A stretch of DNA of 15,388 nt, taken from an uncultured Acidobacteriota bacterium. Its GTDB lineage: Bacteria > Acidobacteriota > Terriglobia > Bryobacterales > Bryobacteraceae. Shown in pieces: positions 7,683-15,223 of this stretch; the first letter of the stretch is position 1; each line of letters opens with the position of its first letter. Location of the stretch: NCBI GenBank assembly GCA_937952345.1, contig CALFYN010000295.1:1-15388 (forward strand), in the 5' to 3' direction. The notes beneath the pieces are model-generated. The model was not told the origin of the DNA. It searched no databases and saw only the letters and a list, made by a program, of their open reading frames with translations. A program made the position numbers and the translations under genes.

Positions 7683-8362
7683 TGCGATATCTCCGTCAAG
7701 TCTTCACCATCGCCTCGAAGGATCTCCGCAGCGAAATCCGCACCAAGGAATCGCTCAACGCCGCCATCAGCTTCGCCATCGTCATCCTCGTCCTCTTCAG
7801 CTTTGCCATGGACCCCTCTTCCGATCAGATGAGAGAAATGTCCGGTGGCCTGTTGTGGCTCGTATTTGCCTTCGCCGGCGCCCTCATCCTCAATCGCAGC
7901 TTTGCCCGCGAGCTATCCAACGATTGCCTCGATGCCTTGGTCAGTTCCCCCATCCCCGGTTCCGCGCTCTTCCTCGGCAAAGCCATCGCCAACTTCGTCC
8001 TGCTGATGATCGTGGAATTCGTGGCCATGCCGATCTTCGGCATCCTGTACAACATGGATTGGATGCGCCAGCCGCTGTGGCTCGCCGCCGTTCTGCTGCT
8101 CGCCACCTGGGGCATCACCGTCATCGGCACCATGTTCAGCGCGCTCACCGTCAATCTGCGCATGCGCGAACTGATGTTGCCCACGCTCATCTACCCGATG
8201 ATGATCCCCGCTCTCATGGCGGCCATGCGTCTCACAACGCTTCTCATCAACGGAGAAGGCATCCCCGCCGACGACTGGATCTGGGTCCGTCTCATCGTCG
8301 GTTTCGATATCATTTTCACTGCACTGGCCGTCACGCTGGTGGAGGTTGTGCTGGTCGGATAA
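7682..8362 (+). CDS. ccmB: Cytochrome c maturation ABC transporter permease CcmB
   Basis: A 226-residue integral membrane protein, with about six hydrophobic spans after a short cytoplasmic N-terminus carrying the KDLRSEIRTKE motif seen in CcmB. Characteristic stretches are FAGALILNRSFARE, LDALVSSPIPGSALFLGK and LMLPTLIYPMMIPALMA. It forms the membrane part of the CcmAB complex that frees holo-CcmE from CcmC. It begins inside the ccmA stop (TGATG) and ends 19 bp before ccmC. Length and order after ccmA are canonical. Confidence 0.95.
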   Translation: MRYLRQVFTIASKDLRSEIRTKESLNAAISFAIVILVLFSFAMDPSSDQMREMSGGLLWLVFAFAGALILNRSFARELSNDCLDALVSSPIPGSALFLGKAIANFVLLMIVEFVAMPIFGILYNMDWMRQPLWLAAVLLLATWGITVIGTMFSALTVNLRMRELMLPTLIYPMMIPALMAAMRLTTLLINGEGIPADDWIWVRLIVGFDIIFTALAVTLVEVVLVG

Positions 8363-8381
8363 AACAAAGGAGAATCACTCG

Positions 8382-9071
8382 ATGCGCGAAAAAATTCTCT
8401 ACGGACTGGGATTGATCGCCGGCTTGTACCTGGTGCGCAATCTCTATCAGATCCTGCTCGTGCTGCCCGACGAAGTCGACCAGGGCGCCATCTACCGCAT
8501 CCTCCTGTTTCACGTCCCGGCCTGGATCACCTGCTTCACCGCCTACTTCCTCGCAGGCGCAGCCAGCGTCATGCACCTCATCAAGAAAGACATGAAGTAC
8601 GACACCTTCAGTGTGGCCTCTGTGGAAGTGGGTCTTGCCTTCACGATGATCGGACTCGCCACCGGATCCATTTGGGCCCGCATCATCTGGGGCATCTGGT
8701 GGACCTGGGATGCGCGCCTCACCTGGGCGCTGATCACCTGCATCATCTACGCCGGCTACCTCATGTTGCGCCACGCCGTCGATGATCCCACCGCCCGCGC
8801 GAAGAACTCCGCCGTGCTTTGCATCTTCTCCTACGCCAGCGTCATCATCACCTACAAATCCATCGACTGGTGGCGCACTCAGCACCCCGGAGCCGTGCTC
8901 AGCATCCGCACCGGCGGCGGCCGGATGGACCCCGCCATGGAATCCATCCTCTTTCAGAACGCAATTGCACTCCTGCTGCTCGCCGCCGTAATGGTGGCCG
9001 TCCGCATGCGCCAGGAAGATACCCAACGCGAAGTCGAATCATTGCGCCGTTACGCACACGCGGCCGTCTAG
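8382..9071 (+). CDS. ccmC: Heme-handling protein CcmC
   Basis: A 229-residue protein with about six membrane spans. It contains the WWD segment at about 103-115 (WGIWWTWDARLTW) and the two flanking periplasmic histidines expected of CcmC, His44 (LLFHVPAW) and His168 (WRTQHPG). CcmC presents heme at the outer face of the membrane and joins it to CcmE. The start at 8382 has a strong ribosome site, AAGGAG (8367-8372), nine bases upstream; in-frame sequence further upstream overlaps ccmB and is not needed. Unlike the tightly packed genes before it, it is followed by 130 bp of non-coding DNA holding a repeat, then ccmD. Confidence 0.97.
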   Translation: MREKILYGLGLIAGLYLVRNLYQILLVLPDEVDQGAIYRILLFHVPAWITCFTAYFLAGAASVMHLIKKDMKYDTFSVASVEVGLAFTMIGLATGSIWARIIWGIWWTWDARLTWALITCIIYAGYLMLRHAVDDPTARAKNSAVLCIFSYASVIITYKSIDWWRTQHPGAVLSIRTGGGRMDPAMESILFQNAIALLLLAAVMVAVRMRQEDTQREVESLRRYAHAAV

Positions 9072-9092
9072 TAGGCTGAGGAAAAGGAACTG

Positions 9093-9163
9093 CAGCCGAT
9101 GAACACCAATGAACGCGATGGAACATAGGGAACCGATCGGCGTTGATCGGCGTTAATCGGCAG
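9093..9163. repeat. Inverted array of 10-bp units between ccmC and ccmD
   Basis: The left arm (9096-9125) reads as three units of the form CCGATnAACn: CCGATGAACA, CCAATGAACG and the shifted CGATGGAACA. The right arm (about 9131-9160), read on the other strand, gives CCGATTAACG, CCGATCAACG and CCGATCGGTT. On the plus strand the right arm includes two exact copies of GATCGGCGTT (9135-9154). Arms 9096-9115 and 9141-9160 match in 16 of 20 positions when one is reverse-complemented, so RNA from here could form a stem with a loop of about 25 bases. I recall similar ATCGGCGTT-type arrays in acidobacterial intergenic DNA, but have not checked. It may be a dispersed element or an attenuator before ccmD. 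Confidence 0.75.
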
Positions 9164-9190
9164 CCCAGACTGGTTTTCAGCATCCACCTA

Positions 9191-9195
9191 GGAGA
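9191..9195 (+). promoter_or_regulatory. Ribosome binding site deciding a TTG start for ccmD
   Basis: GGAGA lies seven bases before TTG 9202. The in-frame ATG at 9226 has no comparable site at proper spacing (the bases upstream read CAACTTCACTTAC), so TTG is the better start. Confidence 0.6.
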
Positions 9196-9201
9196 CTCAA
9201 C

Positions 9202-9366
9202 TTGGATTCACGCAACTTCACTTACATGTTCTACGGCCTCGCCGCAGCCTGGCTTATCCTTGCCCTCTACGTCCTGACGCTGGTCAGCCGCGAACGCCGT
9301 CTCCGCCGCGAATTGGACAGCGTGAAGCGCATGCTCGAAGATCGCGAGCGGGCCGCCAAAGCTTAG
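9202..9366 (+). CDS. ccmD: Short CcmD-like membrane protein
   Basis: A 54-residue product beginning at TTG. One membrane span (about 9-28, MFYGLAAAWLILALYVLTLV) is followed by a basic, helical cytoplasmic tail (SRERRLRRELDSVKRMLEDR). The FYGLAAAW start of the span, size and position after ccmC all fit CcmD, a small subunit that stabilises CcmC and helps release holo-CcmE. It is set apart from ccmC by the 130-bp repeat-bearing spacer, so it may be expressed at a different level. Its TAG stop interlocks with the TAA of the convergent lipoprotein gene (TTAG at 9363-9366). CcmD is poorly conserved, so the name rests on topology and context as much as sequence. Confidence 0.82.
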   Translation: MDSRNFTYMFYGLAAAWLILALYVLTLVSRERRLRRELDSVKRMLEDRERAAKA

Positions 9367-9683
9367 CGCCAGTGCCCCCCGATCCATACTTGTCCGCGCC
9401 CGCGCGGCACAAACCGCCCCGGCACCCAAACCGCGCGCGGACGAGGCGGGCGCATCCACGATCCCGGCACCCACACATAGCGTGACCCGCGCCAATCGTG
9501 GTACCCGTTCACCCACACATATCCCGGACCAGGAGCCACGCGTGGACCATACGCCCGATAAGCGGCAGGCGGAGGCGGGGGTGGCAGCGGAGCCCGATAG
9601 GCTACATAAGAACGCCCGCCACATGCCGTCAATGCTCCTGCCAGCAGCGTCATGGCCATCAGCTTCATTGTTTGTTGTTTCAT
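9363..9683 (-). CDS. Small lipoprotein with WVPG-type repeats
   Basis: A 106-residue protein. Its signal peptide ends in a lipobox, LTAC with Cys21, so it is probably lipid-anchored outside the cytoplasmic membrane. A proline run (34-39) precedes four imperfect repeats spaced about 14 residues apart: YVWVNGYHDWRG (55-66), YVWVPGSWMRPP (69-80), AVWVPGRFVPRG (84-95) and QVWIGGHW (98-105). Such tryptophan/glycine repeats occur in small envelope lipoproteins of unknown function. The ATG at 9683 is preferred because AGGAGG lies ten bases upstream (complement of 9694-9699); a second Met at 9668 lacks this. It is convergent with ccmD, overlapping by four bases, and divergent from the PhoD-like gene across 79 bp. 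No link to cytochrome maturation is apparent. Confidence 0.85.
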   Translation of the reverse strand: MKQQTMKLMAMTLLAGALTACGGRSYVAYRAPLPPPPPPAAYRAYGPRVAPGPGYVWVNGYHDWRGSRYVWVPGSWMRPPRPRAVWVPGRFVPRGRGQVWIGGHWR

Positions 9684-9762
9684 TGTTTTCGGCCCTCCTA
9701 CCCTTACCAACGCGGCTCGCCAACAAGAAGTTTCGGTCATGAAAAAGGAATAATGTAAGGGC

Positions 9763-11307
9763 ATGCAGCGCAGAGATTTTCTATTCGCGGCAATGATGGC
9801 CCCCGCGCAAGCCTGGAAGCAGGGCACACTGAAGCATCTCCTCCCCACCGTCAGTTCCCGCCGCATGATCGTCAAGGCCTCGTTCACTGAGCCCCTTGCC
9901 CAAACGCCGATGCTTGCCGCCGGCAACTCCCGCCCCATATCCGGACGCAAGGGAGATACAAAAGGCCTCTTCTGGTCCTTTGACCTCGATCAACTCGAAC
10001 CATCGCGCCAATACACCATGTATCTCACCGCGGCCGGCAAGCCGCTCTGCGATCCATGGCCGCTTCGCATGTTCCCCTCTCTCGAAGAGCGGCCCAGGCA
10101 ATTGCGCCTCGCCATCTATACCTGCGCCGGTGGCCACGAAGGCGTGCTCGATACACAGGGCCGCGGAGCATTCCTTCCGCTCGCCACACGTCGCCGTTTC
10201 CTCGAACGCATGCTCGCCCTCAACCCCGATGCTGTCATCGCCATCGGCGATCACGTCTACTGGGATCAGCGCAGCGTGGTCGGCCGCGCCGGCCACGACG
10301 CGCAGCAAGTGAAACTCGCCGGCGATTTCCGCCGCGATCTGCCCATCTTCGGCACACCCAACGAAGAAGTGCTGCAGCGCGCCGTCACTCCGCAGGTCTC
10401 CTCCCTCTACGGCACGCTATTCCGCTCCACTCCCGTCTTCTTCGTCCAGGACGATCACGACTACTTCGACAACGACGAAGCCAGCGACAAACTCGTCACG
10501 CTCCCGCCCGATGCCTTCATGCTGCGCGCCGCCCGCGCCACACGCCGCCTCTACTACCCCGAGTTTCTCCCCGACCCTAACCGCCCCGACGGACTCGCCG
10601 GCAGCTTCGATTTCGAGCCCTCCACACACTACAGCGAATGCTACGGCACCCTCCGCTACGGCAAACTCGCCGAGCTTCTGATTTACGATTGCCGCCGCCA
10701 TCTTGCCCTTGCTGGACCTAGCGCGGGCTTTGTTCCCCAAACCACCGAAGACTGGCTGCTCGCCCGCACACGAGCCAACGACACGCGCCATCTCGTGCAC
10801 GTCCCATCCATCCCCTTCGGTTGGAGCGCCGGCAAATGGGGAGAATGGTACGCCGACATCCTCGACGCGCAAGGCAAGCTCACTACACAAAAGCCGAAGC
10901 CCTACTGGCAATCCGGCTGGCGCATGCAGCACGACCGCATCCTCCAGGCGCTCTCCGCCAATCGCAACCGCACGCCGCTTCTCATCAGCGGCGATCTCCA
11001 CAGCCACGCCCTCGGACGCATCCACCGAAGCGGAGCGATCAACATAAGCGACAACCCTGTCAATGTCATGATCGCCGGCCCCATCAGCACAGGCCCCACC
11101 GGTTGGCCTTCCGCCGCGCGCAACACCCTCGCGCAGACGGCCATCGGCATCGGCATGGAGACCCGCATCCCCGTCGTCGAGCACAACGGATTCACCATCG
11201 CTGACTTCACCGAAAACGGAATCGAACTGCGCTTCTTCGGATGGAAGCAAGGCACGCCCGAATCCGCCATCGGCAATCTCGAGGCCTTCCACACCGAAAA
11301 GCTCTAA
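9763..11307 (+). CDS. PhoD-like metallophosphatase, Tat-type signal
   Basis: A 514-residue protein. The N-terminus MQRRDFLFAAMMAPAQA has a twin-arginine motif with a short hydrophobic stretch, suggesting Tat export as known for PhoD. The metallophosphoesterase motifs appear in order: GDHVYWD (162-168), QDDHDYFDND (229-238) and GDLHSHALGRI (410-420), supplying Asp and His metal ligands. A beta-rich N-terminal part (about 30-105) corresponds to the domain that precedes the catalytic domain in PhoD. Family members are secreted phosphodiesterases or phosphomonoesterases; the substrate is not predictable here. AAGG immediately before the ATG is too close to be ideal, and AAGGAA at 9745-9750 is rather far, so translation initiation may be weak. 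Its TAA interlocks with the stop of the convergent amidase gene. Confidence 0.85.
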   Translation: MQRRDFLFAAMMAPAQAWKQGTLKHLLPTVSSRRMIVKASFTEPLAQTPMLAAGNSRPISGRKGDTKGLFWSFDLDQLEPSRQYTMYLTAAGKPLCDPWPLRMFPSLEERPRQLRLAIYTCAGGHEGVLDTQGRGAFLPLATRRRFLERMLALNPDAVIAIGDHVYWDQRSVVGRAGHDAQQVKLAGDFRRDLPIFGTPNEEVLQRAVTPQVSSLYGTLFRSTPVFFVQDDHDYFDNDEASDKLVTLPPDAFMLRAARATRRLYYPEFLPDPNRPDGLAGSFDFEPSTHYSECYGTLRYGKLAELLIYDCRRHLALAGPSAGFVPQTTEDWLLARTRANDTRHLVHVPSIPFGWSAGKWGEWYADILDAQGKLTTQKPKPYWQSGWRMQHDRILQALSANRNRTPLLISGDLHSHALGRIHRSGAINISDNPVNVMIAGPISTGPTGWPSAARNTLAQTAIGIGMETRIPVVEHNGFTIADFTENGIELRFFGWKQGTPESAIGNLEAFHTEKL

Positions 11308-13061
11308 GGCGTCACGGCAATGCGCACCGCGCTGCTGGTTGCTCCCGCTACCGTCACAAATAAATCGTGCTCACCCGCCGCCAGATCCGCCGGCAACTCC
11401 ACGCGAGCCACCTGCACGCCCACCAATCCCTCCACTGCCGACAACGACACAGCGCGGCCCACGTTCACCGTCCATGGCAGCCCGCTACGCCCGGCGCCAG
11501 TCAGATACACGTTCACCGCCTCACCCGCCCGTACCGGCGAATCCGCATAAAAAATCGAAGGTACCGCTTCACTCACCCAGAACAACCGCTCTGGCCCCGC
11601 CACTCCGTTCGATGTCACCGTAATCCGCGCCGATCCGATGTTCGTCGCCGCCGGAACCTGAGCGTTAATCTGCGCCGCGCTCACATAAGCAAGCGCCGCA
11701 GCTCTCCCGTTGATCTCCACCGACACATCACCTAACACGGTGGGCCACTCCTCCGATTTCGCCTCACCGCTCGCCAGACCCTCGCCCAAAATCGAGATCA
11801 ACGATCCGGCCACCGCCGGCCGTTCATCAAAGCCCGCAGCGCTCACCACGCCACGAAAGTCCACGCACGGCGGCGCACCTTGTCCCATACCCGCTTGCGA
11901 CACGCTCACCACCTGCCGGTTCGCACGCACCTCGCCCGTGCGCGAAGCAGCATCGCCGTTCGCCGCAATCGTCAGCCGGATCAACCCATCTTCCCGCTCC
12001 GCGCGAATCCAGTCCGCCTGGCTTTCCACATCCAACGCACATCCCGAACCCAACGTGTAAGGGATCTCCACGATCCCGCCGTCGCCCGCCGCGCATCGCC
12101 ATGGCCGCTGCATCTCCAGCAGGCAATCCTCCTCCATGCCCTGTCGCACCTGCCGCCGCAATCCCGCCAGCAGCGCATACAACCCATTTCCCGGACACTC
12201 TGTCCGGCTCGTCGCGCGCGGCGACAACCCCGCGTCGCGATGCCCCGAGATCACCGGCAGAGTCAATCCGCTCGCCGCATGCAACGTGCCTCCGCCCGCG
12301 TCCAGTTTCCACTTCTCCGCCTGCCAGGCCAGCATCCCCCGCAACGTATCCACGCTCGCCGCCGTAGGAGCCACCGTGGAAAACGTCCCCACCATGCATA
12401 CCCCCATCGTGCCGCTGTTCACGCCGGAAAAATGCGCTCCCAACACGCCATCGCCACCCGCCCGTCCTTCATACAACACCCCGTCCGGATCAATCAGGTA
12501 GTTGTACCCGATATCGCTCCAGCCGTTCCCGCGCACGTGCAGCACCCAGAACGAGCGCAGCACCGCGGGCCAATCGTTCGACGTATTCGCGCTCGCGCTG
12601 TGATGCACCACCAGATGCGTCACCTTCGTATAGGACGGAGTAGCCGTAACCGGGCACACCGCCGGCGTGCATCCCCATTCCTCACGCTTCACCACCGCCA
12701 GCGGTTCCGCCGCGGCGCGCGCCCGCAGCCGCTTCCGCTCCTCAGCCGGAGTCTCCCCCGCATCAATCAGCAACGCACGGCAATCCGCCGTCGTCTCGAT
12801 GTGTCGCTGCAACGGGCCAAAATAAACCAGCGATCCGCCCCCTTCATCCTCGAGCACTTCCGTCCAATCGCTCCACGCCGAGCCATCCGCCGAAGCGCGC
12901 ACTTCCGTATGCGCCGGACAATACAAACCCGCCGCCCGAAACCCTTCCCGCACCTCCGTCGCTTCCCGCGCCCGCACTGTGCGCTCCACGCTGCGCACCG
13001 GTTCGCCCGCGACACCGCTGGCAAAGAAAGCGAGAAACAGCAGAATTCCCATAATTCCCAT
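11304..13061 (-). CDS. Secreted PGRP/amidase-2 protein with BACON-like and Solibacter C-terminal domains
   Basis: A 585-residue protein with an N-terminal signal peptide (about 1-19). Residues about 120-300 form a peptidoglycan-recognition/N-acetylmuramoyl-L-alanine amidase domain. Its zinc ligands are conserved as His153 (VVHHSA), His274 (SGHRDAG) and Cys289 (TECPG), and the WSDIGYNYLI motif is at 181-190, so it is probably catalytic. Residues about 328-391 resemble a BACON beta-sandwich (ADWIRAE, then IAANGDAASRTGEV and VSVSQAG). Residues about 400-585 match the TIGR03437 domain, with SLISILGEGLA, YVSAAQINAQVP and VNVYLTGAG. It likely cleaves peptide from glycan strands outside the cell; the accessory domains may bind polymer or surface. 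No strong ribosome site precedes ATG 13061, and an in-frame ATG at 13052 is possible. Confidence 0.9.
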   Translation of the reverse strand: MGIMGILLFLAFFASGVAGEPVRSVERTVRAREATEVREGFRAAGLYCPAHTEVRASADGSAWSDWTEVLEDEGGGSLVYFGPLQRHIETTADCRALLIDAGETPAEERKRLRARAAAEPLAVVKREEWGCTPAVCPVTATPSYTKVTHLVVHHSASANTSNDWPAVLRSFWVLHVRGNGWSDIGYNYLIDPDGVLYEGRAGGDGVLGAHFSGVNSGTMGVCMVGTFSTVAPTAASVDTLRGMLAWQAEKWKLDAGGGTLHAASGLTLPVISGHRDAGLSPRATSRTECPGNGLYALLAGLRRQVRQGMEEDCLLEMQRPWRCAAGDGGIVEIPYTLGSGCALDVESQADWIRAEREDGLIRLTIAANGDAASRTGEVRANRQVVSVSQAGMGQGAPPCVDFRGVVSAAGFDERPAVAGSLISILGEGLASGEAKSEEWPTVLGDVSVEINGRAAALAYVSAAQINAQVPAATNIGSARITVTSNGVAGPERLFWVSEAVPSIFYADSPVRAGEAVNVYLTGAGRSGLPWTVNVGRAVSLSAVEGLVGVQVARVELPADLAAGEHDLFVTVAGATSSAVRIAVTP

Positions 13062-13125
13062 GTTAAGTGAGCCGCAAGCCGTATATGCCGGGTGAACCCC
13101 AGGTGTATCCCATTACTGCTTCAAG

Positions 13126-13154
13126 TTGCGGTCTATTGTTCCGATAAGCATAAA
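13126..13154 (+). promoter_or_regulatory. Possible promoter of the response regulator-kinase pair
   Basis: TTGCGG (13126-13131) and CATAAA (13149-13154) are separated by 17 bp, 17 bp before the start codon. The matches to the -35 (three of six) and -10 (four of six) consensus are partial, so this is only a candidate. GGGA at 13156-13159 may be the ribosome site. Confidence 0.25.
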
Positions 13155-13170
13155 AGGGAACACGGCACAC

Positions 13171-13536
13171 ATGAAACGAGTCTTGATTGCGGATGACGAG
13201 CGGGCCCTCCGATTAATGATCCAAGCCACGCTCAAGCCCATGGAAGTGGAACTGCTCCAGGCCGCCGATGGTGAAGAGGCCTTAGCCCTCGCCCAGGCCG
13301 AAATGCCCGACTTGTTGTTGTTGGATTGGATGATGCCTAAAATGACCGGCGTCGAAGTGGCCGCCGTGCTGCGCGAGAATGACGAGACTAAATCCATCCC
13401 CATCATCATGCTCACCGCCCGCGGCCAGCAACGCGACGAGCACGCCGCAAAAATCGCCGGCGTCGATCAGTACATCACCAAACCGTTTAGCCCGCGTCAG
13501 TTGCTTGCCTTAGTCCGTCAAACGCTGGGAGAGTGA
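13171..13536 (+). CDS. Single-domain response regulator
   Basis: A 121-residue receiver domain with no output domain. The acidic pair is D8-D9 (IADDE), the phosphoacceptor D52 (LLLLDWMMP), and the switch residues T82 (MLTAR) and K104 (ITKPF). All catalytic positions are intact, so it should be phosphorylated. Like CheY- or DivK-type regulators it must act by binding another protein. The ATG at 13171 has AAAGGGA (13153-13159) upstream. Its TGA ends one base before the GTG start of the histidine kinase, so the two are translationally coupled and the kinase is the obvious phosphodonor. It is divergent from the amidase gene. Confidence 0.95.
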   Translation: MKRVLIADDERALRLMIQATLKPMEVELLQAADGEEALALAQAEMPDLLLLDWMMPKMTGVEVAAVLRENDETKSIPIIMLTARGQQRDEHAAKIAGVDQYITKPFSPRQLLALVRQTLGE

Positions 13537-13537
13537 G

Positions 13538-15223
13538 GTGACTGCCGCCGATACCACGCCCTGCCAGGCCGAACTGCGCAATACCTTCGAAAGACTGAAC
13601 GCCGCACTCGGCGCCGTCAGCGAAGCCATCGCCTGGACCAACCAGTCCGGTGAGGTCACCTGGTGCAACAGCGCCTTCGAGTCCTTGACCGGCTTCTCCA
13701 ATAGCCAAATCCTCGGCACCCCCCTCGCTCAGTTGCTCCCCCTCTACTGCGGCGCCGAACCCATCGCCCCCGAGGCCCACCCCGTCACCATTGCACTCCA
13801 GGAGGAAATCGTCGATACCGCCACCTTCGATTTCTTCCGCGAAGGCCTCCCCCGCATCCTCGAACTCTCCACTCGCCTCGTGCACTCCATCGACGGCCGC
13901 AAAAGCGCCGTCGTCACCATTCACGACATCACGCACGTTCACGACCGCGAACACATCCTCCTCGAACAGCGGCTTTTTCTCAATCTCCTGCAGCGCGTCA
14001 CCGAAGCCTCCAACGATGCCGATTCCGAGGCCACCGCACTCCAAACCGTGCTGCAACTGGTCTGCCGCCAGACCGGCTGGCCCATCGGCACTGCGTGCAT
14101 CGCAGACAGCAGCGCAGCCGCTCCTGCGCCCACCATCTGGCATTCTCATTCCTCCCCCTACGATGCCCTCCGCGAGTTCATCGAACACGATGCGGCCATC
14201 GTCATGGAAATGGATCAGGCCGCCCGCGCACTGGCCCGCCCGCACTTCCGACAATTCTCCTCCGGGCCCGTGGCCAGCGCCATGGGACTTCCCGTCCTCA
14301 GCGGCCGTGAAGTCGTTGCTACCCTCGTTTTCCTCTCCGATGCCATCGTGCGCTGTGACAACGACATGCTCCACCGCATGGCCCAAATCGGCGTCCAACT
14401 CGGCCGCGTTGTCGAACGCAAACGCGCCGAAAACGAATTGCGGCAGGCGCACGCCGAACTCGAAACCCGCGTCGAAGAGCGCACCACCGAACTCGCCGCC
14501 GCCAACGAAGCGCTCCAAAAAGAAGTCGAGGAGCGCCGCAAAGCCGAGGTTCTCAAAGACGAACTGGTCGCCACCGTCAGCCATGAACTCCGCACTCCGC
14601 TATCCTCCCTGCTCGGCTTCGCCGAACTGATGCTCGACCGTGACTTCGAGCCCACACAGCAGCGCGAATTCCTCGAAATCATTCATAGCGAGACGATGCG
14701 CCTCACTCAACTCATCAACGATTTCCTCGACTTGCAGCGCATCGAATCGGGACGCATGAAGTACCACTGTACTCCCGTGGATATTGCCGCTCTCCTACGC
14801 GAAGCTTCAGCCATCTACGGCCTCGACTCCTCGCACCATCGCTTTGTCATCGAAACCCCCGTCGGCCTGCCCGCCGCGCATGCCGACGCCGACCGCATCC
14901 GCCAGGTGCTCGCCAACCTCTGCTCCAATGCCGTCAAGTTCTCTCCCGATGGTGGCGTCATCGCCATCCGCGCACGGCACACCGGCGACACGATCGAAGT
15001 CTCCGTCAAAGACGAAGGCATCGGCATTCCACAGGACGTTATCCCGCGCCTCTTCCAGAAATTCGCCCGCGCCGACAATGCCGACACGCGCCGCATCGGC
15101 GGCACGGGGCTAGGCCTCGCTTTAATCCGCGAAATCATCACCGCCCACGGCGGCCAGGTGTGGGTGGAAAGCACTCCTGGCCACGGCAGCACCTTCTTCT
15201 TCACTCTTCCTCAAAGCCTGTAA
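13538..15223 (+). CDS. PAS-GAF hybrid-sensor histidine kinase (no receiver)
   Basis: A 561-residue protein without membrane spans, so probably cytoplasmic. Domains in order: PAS (about 18-132), GAF-like (about 145-290), a coiled-coil linker (about 290-345), HisKA with the phosphorylated His349 (VSHELRTPLSSLLGF), and HATPase with N-box Asn464 (LANLCSNAVKFSPDGG), G1 box DEGIGIP (492-498), F-box FQKFARA and G2 box GGTGLGLAL (521-529). All catalytic motifs are complete. The GTG start at 13538 is one base after the regulator's stop, with GGGAG (13527-13531) upstream. The ligand sensed by PAS/GAF is unknown; no heme- or flavin-binding signature is evident. The likely target is the adjacent regulator. 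The last 13 bases overlap the convergent gene at the right edge. Confidence 0.95.
   Translation: MTAADTTPCQAELRNTFERLNAALGAVSEAIAWTNQSGEVTWCNSAFESLTGFSNSQILGTPLAQLLPLYCGAEPIAPEAHPVTIALQEEIVDTATFDFFREGLPRILELSTRLVHSIDGRKSAVVTIHDITHVHDREHILLEQRLFLNLLQRVTEASNDADSEATALQTVLQLVCRQTGWPIGTACIADSSAAAPAPTIWHSHSSPYDALREFIEHDAAIVMEMDQAARALARPHFRQFSSGPVASAMGLPVLSGREVVATLVFLSDAIVRCDNDMLHRMAQIGVQLGRVVERKRAENELRQAHAELETRVEERTTELAAANEALQKEVEERRKAEVLKDELVATVSHELRTPLSSLLGFAELMLDRDFEPTQQREFLEIIHSETMRLTQLINDFLDLQRIESGRMKYHCTPVDIAALLREASAIYGLDSSHHRFVIETPVGLPAAHADADRIRQVLANLCSNAVKFSPDGGVIAIRARHTGDTIEVSVKDEGIGIPQDVIPRLFQKFARADNADTRRIGGTGLGLALIREIITAHGGQVWVESTPGHGSTFFFTLPQSL

Noticed and set aside
9093..9163. CRISPR-like array
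   Set aside because: Units are only about 10 bp, directly abutting, with no spacers of constant length and inverted halves. This is an inverted tandem repeat, not a CRISPR.
9072..9201. Rho-independent terminator after ccmC
   Set aside because: The inverted repeat is imperfect, has a large loop and lacks a following T-run, so it does not look like a standard terminator.
10417..11292. 291-codon open frame on the minus strand
   Set aside because: Antisense to the PhoD-like gene, whose metallophosphatase motifs support the plus strand.
11880..13070. 396-codon open frame on the plus strand
   Set aside because: Antisense to the amidase-BACON-TIGR03437 gene; Arg/His/Pro-rich with no recognisable domain.
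13487..14584. 365-codon open frame on the minus strand
   Set aside because: Antisense to the histidine kinase, Gly/Glu/Asp-rich shadow sequence without motifs.
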